Positions 15,409 to 25,451 of a stretch of 64,000 bases of DNA are shown here, piece after piece (positions within the stretch are counted from its first letter, which is position 1; every line of letters starts with the position of its first letter). A program made the position numbers and the translations under genes. Below the pieces are notes generated by a model. The model did not search any database, was not told the origin of the DNA, and saw only the letters and a program-made list of their open reading frames with translations. The DNA is from VRUE01 sp963822295 (GTDB lineage: Bacteria > Actinomycetota > Thermoleophilia > Solirubrobacterales > 70-9), in the NCBI GenBank assembly GCA_963822295.1, contig CAWGHD010000002.1, positions 1,674,001 to 1,738,000 on the forward strand, in the 5' to 3' direction.

Positions 15409-18144
15409 TCAGCGGCGGGCTCGCCGCTTCGCGGCTTTCGAGCACGACGTCTTCACCGCGACCGTTTCCGATCGGGTCTTGCCGTTCTGCCCGACGAACC
15501 CGATCCGGGCCGTCGGCGGCTTGCCGCAGAGGTTGCGGGTGTTGATCAGGTATCCGCGTTTGCCACCGAACACCGTCAGGGCGAAGTGCCCGATCGGCGC
15601 GTCGGGAATCACCGGCGCGGTGGTCTGCAGGCGCCCGTCCACCGTCTTCGTGTCCGCCCTCGGGACCAGGCTGACCTGGCCGTTGAGGATGAAGGCCAGG
15701 CGCGGCAGGCCGCCGGAGCCCGAGACCGCGTACACAGGGCCGGAGAGCGGCTCGTCGAGCAGCGGCGTGGTCGTCGTCGCCCTGCCGATCGCGGTGCGCC
15801 CCGCGCACTGGTTCTCGATCAGCTCTCTCTCGCTGCAGATGTTGCCGAGGTGGCGCTGGTCGATCTCGAAGGCTTTCGGCAGCGTCACCGAGAGCGAGCT
15901 GAGGTTGGCATCGCCCGGTTTGGTCCGCAGGTCGAATTGCAGCTTCGGGTTGCTCGAGCGCTCCGTGTTGCCGCCGACCTGCCTCATCCTCACCCGCGGC
16001 CTGAACGGCAGCGAGGCGCAGTTGACGGCGTGGAACGGCGACGAGAAGTTCGCGATCGTCCCCTGATCGCCGATTCCGAGGGAGTCGACGGTGAAGTTGG
16101 AGCAATTCGTCGGGTTGATCGTGAAGCCCGGGCGGTCGATGCTGACCTGGATCGAGCGCATCCTGATCGGAATCCCGCCGATGATCAGCGGCACCCGGTC
16201 GGAGGTCGCGCTGACCTGCGCGGTCAGCGGGTCGATGCGAAGCGGAACCCGGACGACGACCGTCCCATAGTCGTACGGCCCCGCCAGGGCCGGGGTGATC
16301 GCCACCACGCTGAGCGGGGAGCCTTTGACCCCGCCGGCCAGGTACATCTTGCCGACCGCGTTGAACGGGTGCGAGCCGGGGCCGGCGGCCACGTTGGTGC
16401 TGCCGACCCGCGAGGAGGCGGGGCAGCTCGGGCTCACCTGCTCGGCGCGGCCGAGCTTCTCCGCGGCTGCCGCGATCGAGGAATCAGGGCAGTAGGTGAT
16501 CCCGCGCAGATAGCCCGTGAAGCCGGGGGGCATCTTGAAGCCGAGGTCGCTCAGGTACTGGTCGCCGTCGTCGCGATCGAGCTTCAGATGGAAGTTCGAG
16601 TAGGCGCCCGCGGTCGGGTTCGACATGCCGGCGACGAGACGCGGTTTGTACGGCCTGACCTGGTTCGGGCAGTCTTTTCCGTCGGGGCCCGCCGTGAGGC
16701 TGAAGAGCGGGCGGGACGGCTGCGGCGAGAGACGGTCGTTCCAGGGAGAGAAGGAGGATTCGACGTTATAGATCGTGCAGTGGGTCGGGGTCGCGAGCAG
16801 GCCGCGGTCCGAGGCGAAGAGATGGACGTCGAAGGTCTCGAACGGAACCTGCGGGAGGTCCGTGACCTCGAACCTGACCTGGCCCGTGACCGGATCGGGC
16901 AGGACTTTCGCGACGACCTTTGCGTGGATCGCGTAGCCGGAGGCGACCATGATCAGGCGGTACTGGTTGCCGGGCTTCGGCTCACCGATGTAGAGCGCGC
17001 CCTCGAGCGGTTCGTCCAGTGCCGGGGTGCCGATCTCGAAGACTCCGATCTTCGACGTGTCCGGGCATTCCGCCGGGGCCTCGGTGTCGAAGTTCGCCTG
17101 GTCGTCGGTGCAGGCCGTCTGCCCGTCGGCTGCGTCCGGGTTGACCGAGAGCCCGGCCGGCAGCTGGACGGTGGCGTGGCGGATCGGCGAGGGCGTGCTG
17201 GCCAGGCCGAGGAAGGACGCCGCCTTCAGCTGCATGTCCATCCCCGACGGGGAGTCGGTCTCCTCGCTCGTCAGCGCCATGTTCAGCACCGGTTTGAAGC
17301 TCTGTGTTTCGCAGGAGGTCGTGGCCGGATAGGTGGCGTCCTCGGTCGTCACCGTTTCCGGGTCCTGATAGGTCCGGACTTCGGCGACCGAGACCAGCTG
17401 CTGCCCGGAGCAGATGCTGGGGTTGTTGATCAGCGGTTTCGGCAGGATGCCGGCCGGGTTCGGAGCCGCGCCGTTCTCCGAGGCGCAGTTCGGAGTCGAC
17501 TCCCCCGGGCAGCCCGCCGGGTCGCCGGGGCTTCCCTTGCGAAAGCGGTAGGTGTCGTTTGCCGTGAGCGCCGGCACTCCCCAGATCGTCAGGTCTGCGG
17601 CCGCGACCGGGACCGACTGTGGGATCCCGGCCACGGTCATCCTCAGGCCGTAGTCGCCGGCGGTGCGGATGTGGATCGGGATGTTGATCGCGATGTTGAG
17701 GATCGGCACGTAGAACCCGAGGCGGGCGGGCTCTTTGTCGCCGCGCGGGCTGACCACGTAGACCGGCGCGGTGCCGAGCAGGAAGTTCGGGTTGCCGGAG
17801 TAGCTGGCGCGGATCGTCATGTAGCCGGCCTGAGAGGCGGGCGTGCATTCCATCAGCGCGAAGAAGGCCGGGATGCAGGGGGTGATCGCATTGGGGTTGC
17901 CGAAGACGCCCGAGGGCAGGTTGAAGGAGAGGCTTTCCGCGGCCTCGGGGCTACCCGGGTCCTCCAGCACGATCGACGCGGTGAGGTTCGGGTGTGCGCC
18001 CGCTTCGGTGTCCGTGCTGACGGTGTTGAAGCTGACGATGTTCTGCGCCGCCTGCGCAGAGGGCACGAGCCAGAGCGCGAGCGCCAGGACGAGGGCCCCG
18101 AGAAGGGCCGCGTGAGGGACGCCGAGCGCCGTGCGCCTGCTCAT
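15409..18144 (-). CDS. Giant secreted protein B2 (fifth gene of the surface operon)
   Basis: A 911-residue exported protein. A signal peptide (LLGALVLALALWLVPSAQAA) precedes a long beta-rich region with many paired cysteines. Repeated motifs are LPSGVFGNPNAITPC, ALYIGEPKPGNQYRL, KLDRDDGDQYLSDLGFKMPP and PGFTINPTNCSNF. Segment by segment these match protein B1 upstream, so the two are paralogues. The C-terminus is basic (CSKAAKRRARR). I cannot name the family; it may be a repeat-based adhesin or wall protein. ATG 18144 overlaps the stop of A3 as ATGA, so translation is coupled. The longer frame upstream of this ATG is the basic tail of A3 read in another frame. Confidence 0.75.
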   Translation of the reverse strand: MSRRTALGVPHAALLGALVLALALWLVPSAQAAQNIVSFNTVSTDTEAGAHPNLTASIVLEDPGSPEAAESLSFNLPSGVFGNPNAITPCIPAFFALMECTPASQAGYMTIRASYSGNPNFLLGTAPVYVVSPRGDKEPARLGFYVPILNIAINIPIHIRTAGDYGLRMTVAGIPQSVPVAAADLTIWGVPALTANDTYRFRKGSPGDPAGCPGESTPNCASENGAAPNPAGILPKPLINNPSICSGQQLVSVAEVRTYQDPETVTTEDATYPATTSCETQSFKPVLNMALTSEETDSPSGMDMQLKAASFLGLASTPSPIRHATVQLPAGLSVNPDAADGQTACTDDQANFDTEAPAECPDTSKIGVFEIGTPALDEPLEGALYIGEPKPGNQYRLIMVASGYAIHAKVVAKVLPDPVTGQVRFEVTDLPQVPFETFDVHLFASDRGLLATPTHCTIYNVESSFSPWNDRLSPQPSRPLFSLTAGPDGKDCPNQVRPYKPRLVAGMSNPTAGAYSNFHLKLDRDDGDQYLSDLGFKMPPGFTGYLRGITYCPDSSIAAAAEKLGRAEQVSPSCPASSRVGSTNVAAGPGSHPFNAVGKMYLAGGVKGSPLSVVAITPALAGPYDYGTVVVRVPLRIDPLTAQVSATSDRVPLIIGGIPIRMRSIQVSIDRPGFTINPTNCSNFTVDSLGIGDQGTIANFSSPFHAVNCASLPFRPRVRMRQVGGNTERSSNPKLQFDLRTKPGDANLSSLSVTLPKAFEIDQRHLGNICSERELIENQCAGRTAIGRATTTTPLLDEPLSGPVYAVSGSGGLPRLAFILNGQVSLVPRADTKTVDGRLQTTAPVIPDAPIGHFALTVFGGKRGYLINTRNLCGKPPTARIGFVGQNGKTRSETVAVKTSCSKAAKRRARR

Positions 18145-21100
18145 CGCCGACCTCCCCTGTTGGTGCGGGCTTTTCGACCCGTCCTCTTCTTCTTCACGCA
18201 TTTGCCGCGCTTCTTCTTGAACCCCTTGCGGCAGCTCTTCGGCTTCTGCCCGACGTTGCCGCCCTCGCCCTTGTAGGTGCCGATCGGCGGCGGGGGAGCG
18301 ACCTCGGTGCCGGGGCCGCGACATTCGTCGGCGGCCTGGCACTGGACGCCCTCGGGCAGGTGGCCGTATCCGCCGCCTTCACGGGCCGTGTAGACCTTCA
18401 TCACCGGCCCGTTGTCGTCCGTCACGACGATCGTCTCGCGGGTGAAGAAATAGGCGTTCTTGCCGGTCGAGTCGACCGAGGCGAGGGCGGCGTTGGTGAT
18501 GCCGGTGCCCGTGGAGACCAGGTTCATCGTGGGCTCGCCGCCGGGCGTCGCCGGTTCCTCCCATTCGTAGGCATCGGTACGGCGATTCGTGTCGCGCAGG
18601 GTCAGCTGCTCGAGCGAGGTGAAGAACACCCGGCCGTCGTCCGTCAGGTTCGTGCCGTTGCGGGGAGCCAGGAACGCGTCGCCGATCCCGATCGCGCCGG
18701 TCGGCTTGCAGGACACGCATTCGAACTGCCCGGTGGAGGCCCGGTGGTGGTAGACGTGCTGGAGCAGGTCGGAGGCAGCGCCCGCCTGCCCGATCCTCGT
18801 CTGGAACACCGCATGCTCGCCGTCCGGCGTGATCTGGAGGTCGTCCGAGAAGCGCTTGTATGCGTCATCGGTCGCGTGTTCCAGCGCCGGGTGGTCGATT
18901 TCCACATATGGGAACTCTTCGTAGCCGAAGAGTTTGATCCGGTTGTTGTTGCTCGCCGCGTAGGTGAAGCGGTTCGAGCCACGGACCGCGACCGCGCGCG
19001 AGTTGGTGAGGCTGCCGGTGCCCACGGTGCCGTCCAGTTCCCCGTTCGGTTCGTAGACGCCGACGTGGTTCCCTTTCGCGACATAGAGCTGGTTGGTCAC
19101 CGGGTCGGTGGACATGCTGAACCCCGATTCCGAGATCAGGGTGCCGATCGAGTTCGGCGAGGCCGGCGCGAAGTCGGCCGCTTTGAACTGCCGGACCGGG
19201 CCCTGCGACCAGTTCGAGCCGTAGACGTTGCCGATCGAGTCGACCGCGACCTGACAGACGCCGAGCCCGCCGGCTTCGAGGCCGGTTTCTTCGAAGTCGG
19301 TGTTGTCGATCGGCAGGGTCGCCGAGATCGGCCTGTAGCGCTTCATGTTCGGGTAGGCCGACACGTATACGTCGCCGTTGGTCTGGTCGACCGCGAGGCC
19401 GCAGAGTTCCGCGGGGACGAAGAATTCGCCGATCCGTTCGCCGGTCTGGTCGTAGATGCCGACCGTCGAGGTGTTCTCCTTGACGTAGATCGAGCCGGTG
19501 AGCGGCGAGCTCGGCGAGCGGTCGACGCCGATTCCCGTTTCCGAGACCCCGCCCTGGCCGAAGCCGAGCGAGATTTTGTTGGTTCCGGCGCCCGGGCCCG
19601 CGGTGAAGGGGAACTGTGCGCCCGCGGCCGTGAAGCGCGAGAACCGTCCCTGGTTGCTTTCGACGACGTACACCGCGCCGTTCTGCTGGTCGATTGCCAT
19701 CGAGTTCGGGCCAGACGTCCCGCTGATCAGCGGGTCGTTGAGCAGGGGGCGTTTGGGCGGCTGTGGCGGCGGTTTCAGGGCGCTGTTGTCGAGCAGCGCG
19801 ACGAATTCCGGTGTCGCGGAGCCCGGATCGAGCGCATAGAGGTTCGGCTGGTCGGGAACGCCGTTACCGGCCCCGTCGAGCTGCTCGGGGCTGACGAAAT
19901 AGGCGGTGCCGCCCTCGTCGCTGATCCCGCCCCCGCCGGCGAAGCCCAGCGTGCTGCAGTTGGGCCCTCCTTCGGCGACGTTCCAGTTTTCGGGCGGCGC
20001 GCATGCGTCGCTCTGGCCGGCTCCTTCGCTGCCCGTCGAGACTCGGGTGATCGTGGAGCTGGCCGGCCCGACATCGGCACGGAAGAGGTCGGCGCTCGTG
20101 TCGGCGTCGCCCGCCAGGACGTCCGCCGTCGTGAAGAACACGTCGGTGCCGTTCTCCGTCATTCCGTTGTAGAGGACACCGGTCGGGGTGTCGGCGACGA
20201 GAACCGAGTTGGAGCTGTTGCCGACGTGCAAGTAGAGGTCGAAGTAGTCGTTGCCCTGCGCGTCGGTGCGGACCACTTTGCCGATCAGGATCCGGCTGCC
20301 GTCAGGGGACATGTCGAGCTGGGCGACGTCGCCGGTCATCGTGGCGCCGTTCGGCATCGTCGAGACGACCTGGGTCAGCCCCGAGCTCAGGTTCCTGTCG
20401 TAGATCGAGACGCTGCCCACGTTTCCGGCCGGCTCGAATTTCTGTTCGGAGCCGAAGATGAAGTGGTCGCCGTCCTCGGAGAGGTAGTCGGCGACATCGC
20501 CGGCGGCCTCGGGCATGGCGACCGGGATCGACCCCGCCATTCCCTGCACCAGCTGCCCGTTCGGCAGGCGCAGAGGGATGCCGCTGCTGCCGTCCGCGAA
20601 GCACGGATTGCAGACGTCGGACTCGGCGAAGGCGAACGAGGAGAGGGTCGCGTCGGCGCCGCTCGCCGTCGAGGCAAACGGTTCGGCCGATGGAGCCGTG
20701 GCGGGCAGGCCGGGATAGGTCGTGGTCCAACCCTCCGGCCCTCTCTGCGCGACATAGGGATCCGTTCCGAGGTTGACCGGGAAGCCGGCGATGCCGGGCA
20801 GTTTCCCGTCCTGCATCGTGTAGAGGAAGCGGTCGTCGGCCTGCGGGTAGGCGTCCAGCGGCAGACGCCCGGTGACGATGTTGGAGAGCACGTCATAGCC
20901 GGCCGCGTCGGCCGCCGAGACGAGCTCGTAGGCACGGCAGTGCGAGAGTTTCCCGCCCTGGCTCTGCTTGCGCTCGTTGGCGTTCGGGCAGGGGTCGATG
21001 CCCGAGGGATCGAGGGCGAAGGTGCGGAATGTGCGGTCGGGCCCAAATCCGACGCCGGCCTGGTTGTTGCTCGACACCGCCCGGAAGTGGTACACCGTGT

Positions 21101-22637
21101 CCGGCTGAAGGCCACCGATCTCGATCGGCGCCGGCACGAACGCGTTCGGCGTCGGCGGGCACTGGAACAGCGTGCATTTGACGATGTCGACCGGCGGCGT
21201 CGCCTGGCAGACGATGATCGAGCAATCTTCCAGGCCGTACTCGTAGTGGAAGGAGGAGGGCACTCCCTGCGGGTTGATTTCCGCCCGCAGCTGGGCGTTG
21301 TCGGATGTCACCTCGAGGACGTCGCCGCCTTTCACCAGCGGTGGGTCGCGGGCGATCAGCTCCTCGTTTTCACCGACGTTGTAGCCGTTGGCGGTTTTCG
21401 TCACCAGGCGGTAGCTGACCGTCGAGCCGGGGCTGAGGTTGATCAGCTGGGCGCTGACATCGGCCTCGCCTTCGATCGGTTCGCCCGGGCTCACGGCCGG
21501 AACGCACGGTTTCGGCGGCTCGCTGTACGACTGGTCGGTCCCGTACTGGAAGAAGCACTCGGTCACCGGCGGGCCGCCGTCGACGTCGACATGGCCGTTG
21601 ACCACCGCGGCGGTCGTGGTGACGTTATGCGGGCGTTTGGTGGTCAGGTCGGGAAGCAGCACCGGCGCTCCGAACACCCGGACCTGGTTGCTCATCGAAA
21701 CGTAGATTTCGCCGGTCGCCTCGTTGATCGCGATCCCGCTCGGAGAGGGGTTCACCACTCCGAAGGTGTCGCCGAATTTGCGGACCAGCTCGCCTTCGTT
21801 GTCGTATTCCCAGACGTTCTCGCCGGCGCCGATGAACAGCGTGTCGCTCGTTTTGTCCACATCGACGGCGTTCGTGCCCACATCCGGATGGATCGGGATC
21901 GACTCGGTGTAGGCCGAGGCGGCCGTGTATTTCCAGAGCTGACCCGTGCCGACGTAGAGGTTGTCGTCGGAGTCGAAGGCGACCTTGGTCGTGCCGCCGG
22001 GCTGGTTGACCGTGTTGATGTTCGGCAGCGGCGCGCCGAACCGGTTCCAGCGCAGGACGCCTTTCAGGTCCAGGGCGTTTTCATTGCCCTGGTTGGCGAT
22101 CATGAAGTTGCCCTGCGAGTCGATCGCGATGCCGTTCGGGTTGTCGGGCGGCGGCGTCAGGATCGGGAACGGTGCCGGCATGTGGGCCCCCGTCTCGTCC
22201 CAGGCGTCGACCAGCCGGCCGAACTGGGTCGACATGTAGATCCGCCCCTTCGAGTTGAGCGTCGAGTTGTCGACGTCCATGCCGTGCCCCGGCCCCGGGT
22301 AGCCCATCGGAATGAAGGGGGTCGCGCCGAACGGGTTGTAGATTCCGGCGCTCGGCACGTTGAACCCCCAGATGCCGTCCTGCAGGTTCTGCACGTACAG
22401 CTTGTTATCGGCCTGCTGGAATGCGATTTCGCTGTTTTCCTCGAAGGTCGACCTTTCGGTTTTCCCAGGGTCGAGGAATTCCTGGCCGTCCTTGCCGAAC
22501 GAGTACAGAAGCGGCCGCTGCATTTCCGCGAAGGCGGGCCCGGTGGTGAGCGCCAGGCTGATCGCGATCGCGGCGGCGAGGCCGATCAGAAGGCGGCCGA
22601 TCGAACTCGGCCTGCCGCTCTTTTTGAAGCTCTTCAT
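18141..22637 (-). CDS. Giant secreted protein A3: NHL/TolB propellers with fibronectin-like modules
   Basis: An exported protein of about 1,498 residues. After a signal peptide (IGLAAAIAISLALTTGPAFA) come an NHL-type propeller (NGIAIDSQGNFMIANQGN; IAINEATGEIYVSMSNQVRV), two fibronectin-like modules (about 330-540), a CRAYELVS motif that opens a TolB/WD-like propeller, a second NHL-like propeller (CGLAVDQTNGDVYVSAYP) and a closing segment with paired cysteines (FECVSCKPTGA). The tail is strongly basic with two Cys (KSCRKGFKKKRGKCVKKK). Motifs are shared with A1 and A2. It is probably a wall-associated binding protein. ATG 22637 is preferred for its signal peptide and the upstream GGGGAG; ATG 22667 is the alternative. 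Confidence 0.78.
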   Translation of the reverse strand: MKSFKKSGRPSSIGRLLIGLAAAIAISLALTTGPAFAEMQRPLLYSFGKDGQEFLDPGKTERSTFEENSEIAFQQADNKLYVQNLQDGIWGFNVPSAGIYNPFGATPFIPMGYPGPGHGMDVDNSTLNSKGRIYMSTQFGRLVDAWDETGAHMPAPFPILTPPPDNPNGIAIDSQGNFMIANQGNENALDLKGVLRWNRFGAPLPNINTVNQPGGTTKVAFDSDDNLYVGTGQLWKYTAASAYTESIPIHPDVGTNAVDVDKTSDTLFIGAGENVWEYDNEGELVRKFGDTFGVVNPSPSGIAINEATGEIYVSMSNQVRVFGAPVLLPDLTTKRPHNVTTTAAVVNGHVDVDGGPPVTECFFQYGTDQSYSEPPKPCVPAVSPGEPIEGEADVSAQLINLSPGSTVSYRLVTKTANGYNVGENEELIARDPPLVKGGDVLEVTSDNAQLRAEINPQGVPSSFHYEYGLEDCSIIVCQATPPVDIVKCTLFQCPPTPNAFVPAPIEIGGLQPDTVYHFRAVSSNNQAGVGFGPDRTFRTFALDPSGIDPCPNANERKQSQGGKLSHCRAYELVSAADAAGYDVLSNIVTGRLPLDAYPQADDRFLYTMQDGKLPGIAGFPVNLGTDPYVAQRGPEGWTTTYPGLPATAPSAEPFASTASGADATLSSFAFAESDVCNPCFADGSSGIPLRLPNGQLVQGMAGSIPVAMPEAAGDVADYLSEDGDHFIFGSEQKFEPAGNVGSVSIYDRNLSSGLTQVVSTMPNGATMTGDVAQLDMSPDGSRILIGKVVRTDAQGNDYFDLYLHVGNSSNSVLVADTPTGVLYNGMTENGTDVFFTTADVLAGDADTSADLFRADVGPASSTITRVSTGSEGAGQSDACAPPENWNVAEGGPNCSTLGFAGGGGISDEGGTAYFVSPEQLDGAGNGVPDQPNLYALDPGSATPEFVALLDNSALKPPPQPPKRPLLNDPLISGTSGPNSMAIDQQNGAVYVVESNQGRFSRFTAAGAQFPFTAGPGAGTNKISLGFGQGGVSETGIGVDRSPSSPLTGSIYVKENTSTVGIYDQTGERIGEFFVPAELCGLAVDQTNGDVYVSAYPNMKRYRPISATLPIDNTDFEETGLEAGGLGVCQVAVDSIGNVYGSNWSQGPVRQFKAADFAPASPNSIGTLISESGFSMSTDPVTNQLYVAKGNHVGVYEPNGELDGTVGTGSLTNSRAVAVRGSNRFTYAASNNNRIKLFGYEEFPYVEIDHPALEHATDDAYKRFSDDLQITPDGEHAVFQTRIGQAGAASDLLQHVYHHRASTGQFECVSCKPTGAIGIGDAFLAPRNGTNLTDDGRVFFTSLEQLTLRDTNRRTDAYEWEEPATPGGEPTMNLVSTGTGITNAALASVDSTGKNAYFFTRETIVVTDDNGPVMKVYTAREGGGYGHLPEGVQCQAADECRGPGTEVAPPPPIGTYKGEGGNVGQKPKSCRKGFKKKRGKCVKKKRTGRKARTNRGGRR

Positions 22638-22670
22638 CGTCCCTGTGTCTCCCCTTGTAGTCCCCATGCC

Positions 22671-25448
22671 CTACCGCACCGCCTCGGCTCGAAGCAGGCG
22701 TGGATGCTTGCTCCGCCTGGCTTTGCTGCCGCAGGAGGTCTGCAGCCTGGTCCTTCCGCTGGTGGTCATCCCGTTCTGACCGGTGAGCGCGACCGAGGCG
22801 CTCGGCCTCGCCTTGCAGAGGTTCACGCTGTTGATCAGAAGTCCCTTGGAGCCCCCCTCGAGGTCGAGGGTGACCGAGGTGACCGGCGCGTCCGGGATCG
22901 ACTCGAAGCTCACCCGCAGGCCGCGTCCTTTGGGCGTGTCGATTCGCCCGACCGCCTCGATGTCGACCTGACCGTGCAGGTCGACGACCAGGTCCGGAAG
23001 TTCGTTGCTCGAGGAGCGCAGGAACACCGGCCCTGACAGCGCGTAGCCGAGGAGCGGCGAGTCAGCTGTCGCGGTCCCGATCTGCGAGTTGGCCGGACAG
23101 GAGTCGGCGGCGAACTGAACCCGGGTGCAGATGTTTCCGATGTGCGCGTTGTCGAGCAGCAGGGACTTCGGCATCGTCACGACGGCCTTCCGCAGGTTGG
23201 CCTCGCCCGGGTTCGTCGTCAGCACCGCCCGCACCGCCGGGTTCCCGCGGCGTTTGCTGGACCCGCGCAGCCTGATCGCCAGCTTCGGCCCGAATCCCAG
23301 CGCGTTGCAGTTGGCCACCTGGTAGTGGGTGCTCGGGCTCGCCGAGCCGCTCTCGTCGCCGAACACCGTCAGGTCGACGGAGAACGGGTCGCAGTTGGTG
23401 GGGTTGAGCGTGAAGCCGGGCTGGTTGAGGTTGACCAGGACCGAACGCAGGCGCAGCGGAATCCCGCCCAGGATCTGGGGCAGCGGATCGGAGATGGTCG
23501 TGATCCTCGCCGTCGTCGGGTCGACCCGGTTGGCGACGCGGACGACGACGTTGCCCAGGTCGTAGGGCCCGGAGACCGCCGGGACGACGACGACCACGCT
23601 GACCGAAGCGCCGTTGTGAGGGCCGGCGAGGTAGATCTTGCCCGGCACGCTCAGGGGCCGGCTGCCGGCGCCCGCGGCCGTCACGGTCGAGCCCACGAGG
23701 CTCGCCGCTGGACAGGCGGGGATCTCCTGCTCGTCGCGGCCCGTGTGTTCGGGGTCGGCGAGCAGGGCGATCGCCGACTCCGGGCAATAGGGCCTTCCCC
23801 GAAGCGAGGCCAGCAGCCCCGGCGGGGTCGTGACGTTCACCCGGTTCAGGTTCTGGTCGCCGTCATCGCGATCGAGCTTGATCGCGAAGGGGCTGAAGGC
23901 CCCGGCGGTGTTGTCCGGCGACCCGGCCACGACCGCTGGTGCCAGTGGGCGGCTCTGCCCCGGGCAGGGCGAGCCGCCCGGGCCGGAGTCGATCGTGAAC
24001 GTGGTCGTCGTGACCTGCGCTCCGAGCACTTTGGCCCAGGGCACGAATTCCGATTCGAGCGTGTACTCGCCGCAGCGCTCCGGCGTTGCCAGGAGGCCTC
24101 GCTCGGCGCCGAAGACGTGCAGCTCGAGTTCCTGCAGCGGCGTCTGGGGCAGGTCTTCGAAGAGCGTCTCGATGCGTCCGGTCTGCGGATCGAGTGAGAC
24201 GCGGCCCGGCAGCTTGACGTGTGTTTCGAAGCCGCTCGCGGCGAGCACGACCCGGTACGGTTCGCCCGGCTTCGGCTCGCCCAGGTACAGAGCCCCGTGG
24301 ATCGGGCCCGGCAGCGCGGTGCTGGTGATGGACAGCGTGCCGATCTTCGCGTTCTCGGGACACAGGGCGGGGCCCGAGGTTCCGTAGGCGGCGGCGGCGT
24401 CGGTGCAGGCCTCCTTGCCGTCCGCGGCGTTCGGGTTGATCGAGAACCCCTCGGGCAGCAGAAGCCTGACCGTGCGGATCTGCGAAGGGGTCGGGACCGT
24501 GGGGCTCTGTGTCTGCGGAACCGTCACGTTCACGTCCAGCCCGGATGGTGCGTCCGCCTGGCCGGTGGTCGAGTCGACCGCCAGGCTGGGGCTGAATCCG
24601 AGCAGGTCGCAGGTGGTGTTCGGTGTCCAGGTGGTGTCCGCGTGGTCGGTGCTGTGGTCGTAGTATTCGATGTCCACGCTCGGCGTCAGCGGGCCCGCGC
24701 ACTCGGTCGGGTTCTGGAGGTACGGAATCGGAGGTGACGACGCGGCCACCGGAGTCGGGAGGCAGGGGTCCGGATAGGTCGCGAAGCAGAGCCCCCCCTG
24801 GAGGTTGAGGGGCGCGCGATTTTTGTCGTGGCTGGAATCGGTCGGCACTCCCCAGATCCAGATCCTGAGGCTGGCGAGCCCGAGCGGGTGCCAGATGTCC
24901 GGTGTTATCGCGGTGAGTCCGTAGTCGTCCTCGGTCCGCGCGCGGAAGATCGTGAAGACGGGCACGCCGAAGATGGGAATCCGGGCGGCGATCAGCCCCG
25001 GCTCGCCGGTCCTCGGCTCCATGTTGTAGACCTGCTGCTGGCCGAGCAGGATTTCCGAGGAGCCGACCTGCGAGTCGGGCGGGCATTTCGAGAGGCCGAG
25101 CTCGGCGAGGGAGCATTTCGGGATCGCATGGGGATTGCCGATGAAACCGGTCGGCAGGTGGAACGCGATCCGCTTCGGGTCACCGCACAGGCAGGGATTG
25201 AATTGCTCCCCGAGGGCCGCGTTTTGGCGTTCCGTGTCCTTTGTCGTGGAATTGAGGGTCAGCGAGACGTCGGGATGGCCGCCGGCCAGGGACGAGGTCC
25301 GTTCCAGTTCGAATTTGGTGATCTCCCCGGCCTGCGCCGAGCCGGAGGCCAGCACGGCGAAGGCGATCGCGGCCACGAGGATCGCGCCGAAAGCCGCGAG
25401 ACTCCGCCTGGTTACCGTTCCCATCACGTAGGTCTCCTCGCTCGTCAT
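22671..25448 (-). CDS. Giant secreted protein B1 (third gene of the surface operon)
   Basis: An exported protein of 917-925 residues. The signal peptide is LAAFGAILVAAIAFAVLASG followed by SAQAG. The body is beta-rich with many cysteines and parallels B2: LPTGFIGNPHAIPKC, ALYLGEPKPGEPYRV, KLDRDDGDQNLNRVNVTTPP, PGFTLNPTNCDPF and a closing GSKGLLINSVNLC. The family is unknown to me, and no enzyme motif is seen. The tail is basic (KARRSKHPRLLR). Two starts are plausible: ATG 25448, with GGGGAGG 8 bases upstream and 3 bp after the A2 stop, and ATG 25424 (MGTVTRRSLAAFG), with GAGGAG at 9 bases. The second gives a more usual signal peptide. Confidence 0.75.
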   Translation of the reverse strand: MTSEETYVMGTVTRRSLAAFGAILVAAIAFAVLASGSAQAGEITKFELERTSSLAGGHPDVSLTLNSTTKDTERQNAALGEQFNPCLCGDPKRIAFHLPTGFIGNPHAIPKCSLAELGLSKCPPDSQVGSSEILLGQQQVYNMEPRTGEPGLIAARIPIFGVPVFTIFRARTEDDYGLTAITPDIWHPLGLASLRIWIWGVPTDSSHDKNRAPLNLQGGLCFATYPDPCLPTPVAASSPPIPYLQNPTECAGPLTPSVDIEYYDHSTDHADTTWTPNTTCDLLGFSPSLAVDSTTGQADAPSGLDVNVTVPQTQSPTVPTPSQIRTVRLLLPEGFSINPNAADGKEACTDAAAAYGTSGPALCPENAKIGTLSITSTALPGPIHGALYLGEPKPGEPYRVVLAASGFETHVKLPGRVSLDPQTGRIETLFEDLPQTPLQELELHVFGAERGLLATPERCGEYTLESEFVPWAKVLGAQVTTTTFTIDSGPGGSPCPGQSRPLAPAVVAGSPDNTAGAFSPFAIKLDRDDGDQNLNRVNVTTPPGLLASLRGRPYCPESAIALLADPEHTGRDEQEIPACPAASLVGSTVTAAGAGSRPLSVPGKIYLAGPHNGASVSVVVVVPAVSGPYDLGNVVVRVANRVDPTTARITTISDPLPQILGGIPLRLRSVLVNLNQPGFTLNPTNCDPFSVDLTVFGDESGSASPSTHYQVANCNALGFGPKLAIRLRGSSKRRGNPAVRAVLTTNPGEANLRKAVVTMPKSLLLDNAHIGNICTRVQFAADSCPANSQIGTATADSPLLGYALSGPVFLRSSSNELPDLVVDLHGQVDIEAVGRIDTPKGRGLRVSFESIPDAPVTSVTLDLEGGSKGLLINSVNLCKARPSASVALTGQNGMTTSGRTRLQTSCGSKARRSKHPRLLRAEAVR

Positions 25449-25451
25449 CGC

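Noticed and set aside
15397..18276. A 959-codon plus-strand frame opposite B2
   Set aside because: It is a high-GC shadow of a well-supported exported protein gene; there is no start signal or recognisable domain.
18360..23036. A 1,558-codon open frame on the plus strand opposite the surface operon
   Set aside because: It is antisense to A3 and B1, has no domain pattern and is rich in Arg, Val, Asp and His as expected for a complementary high-GC frame.
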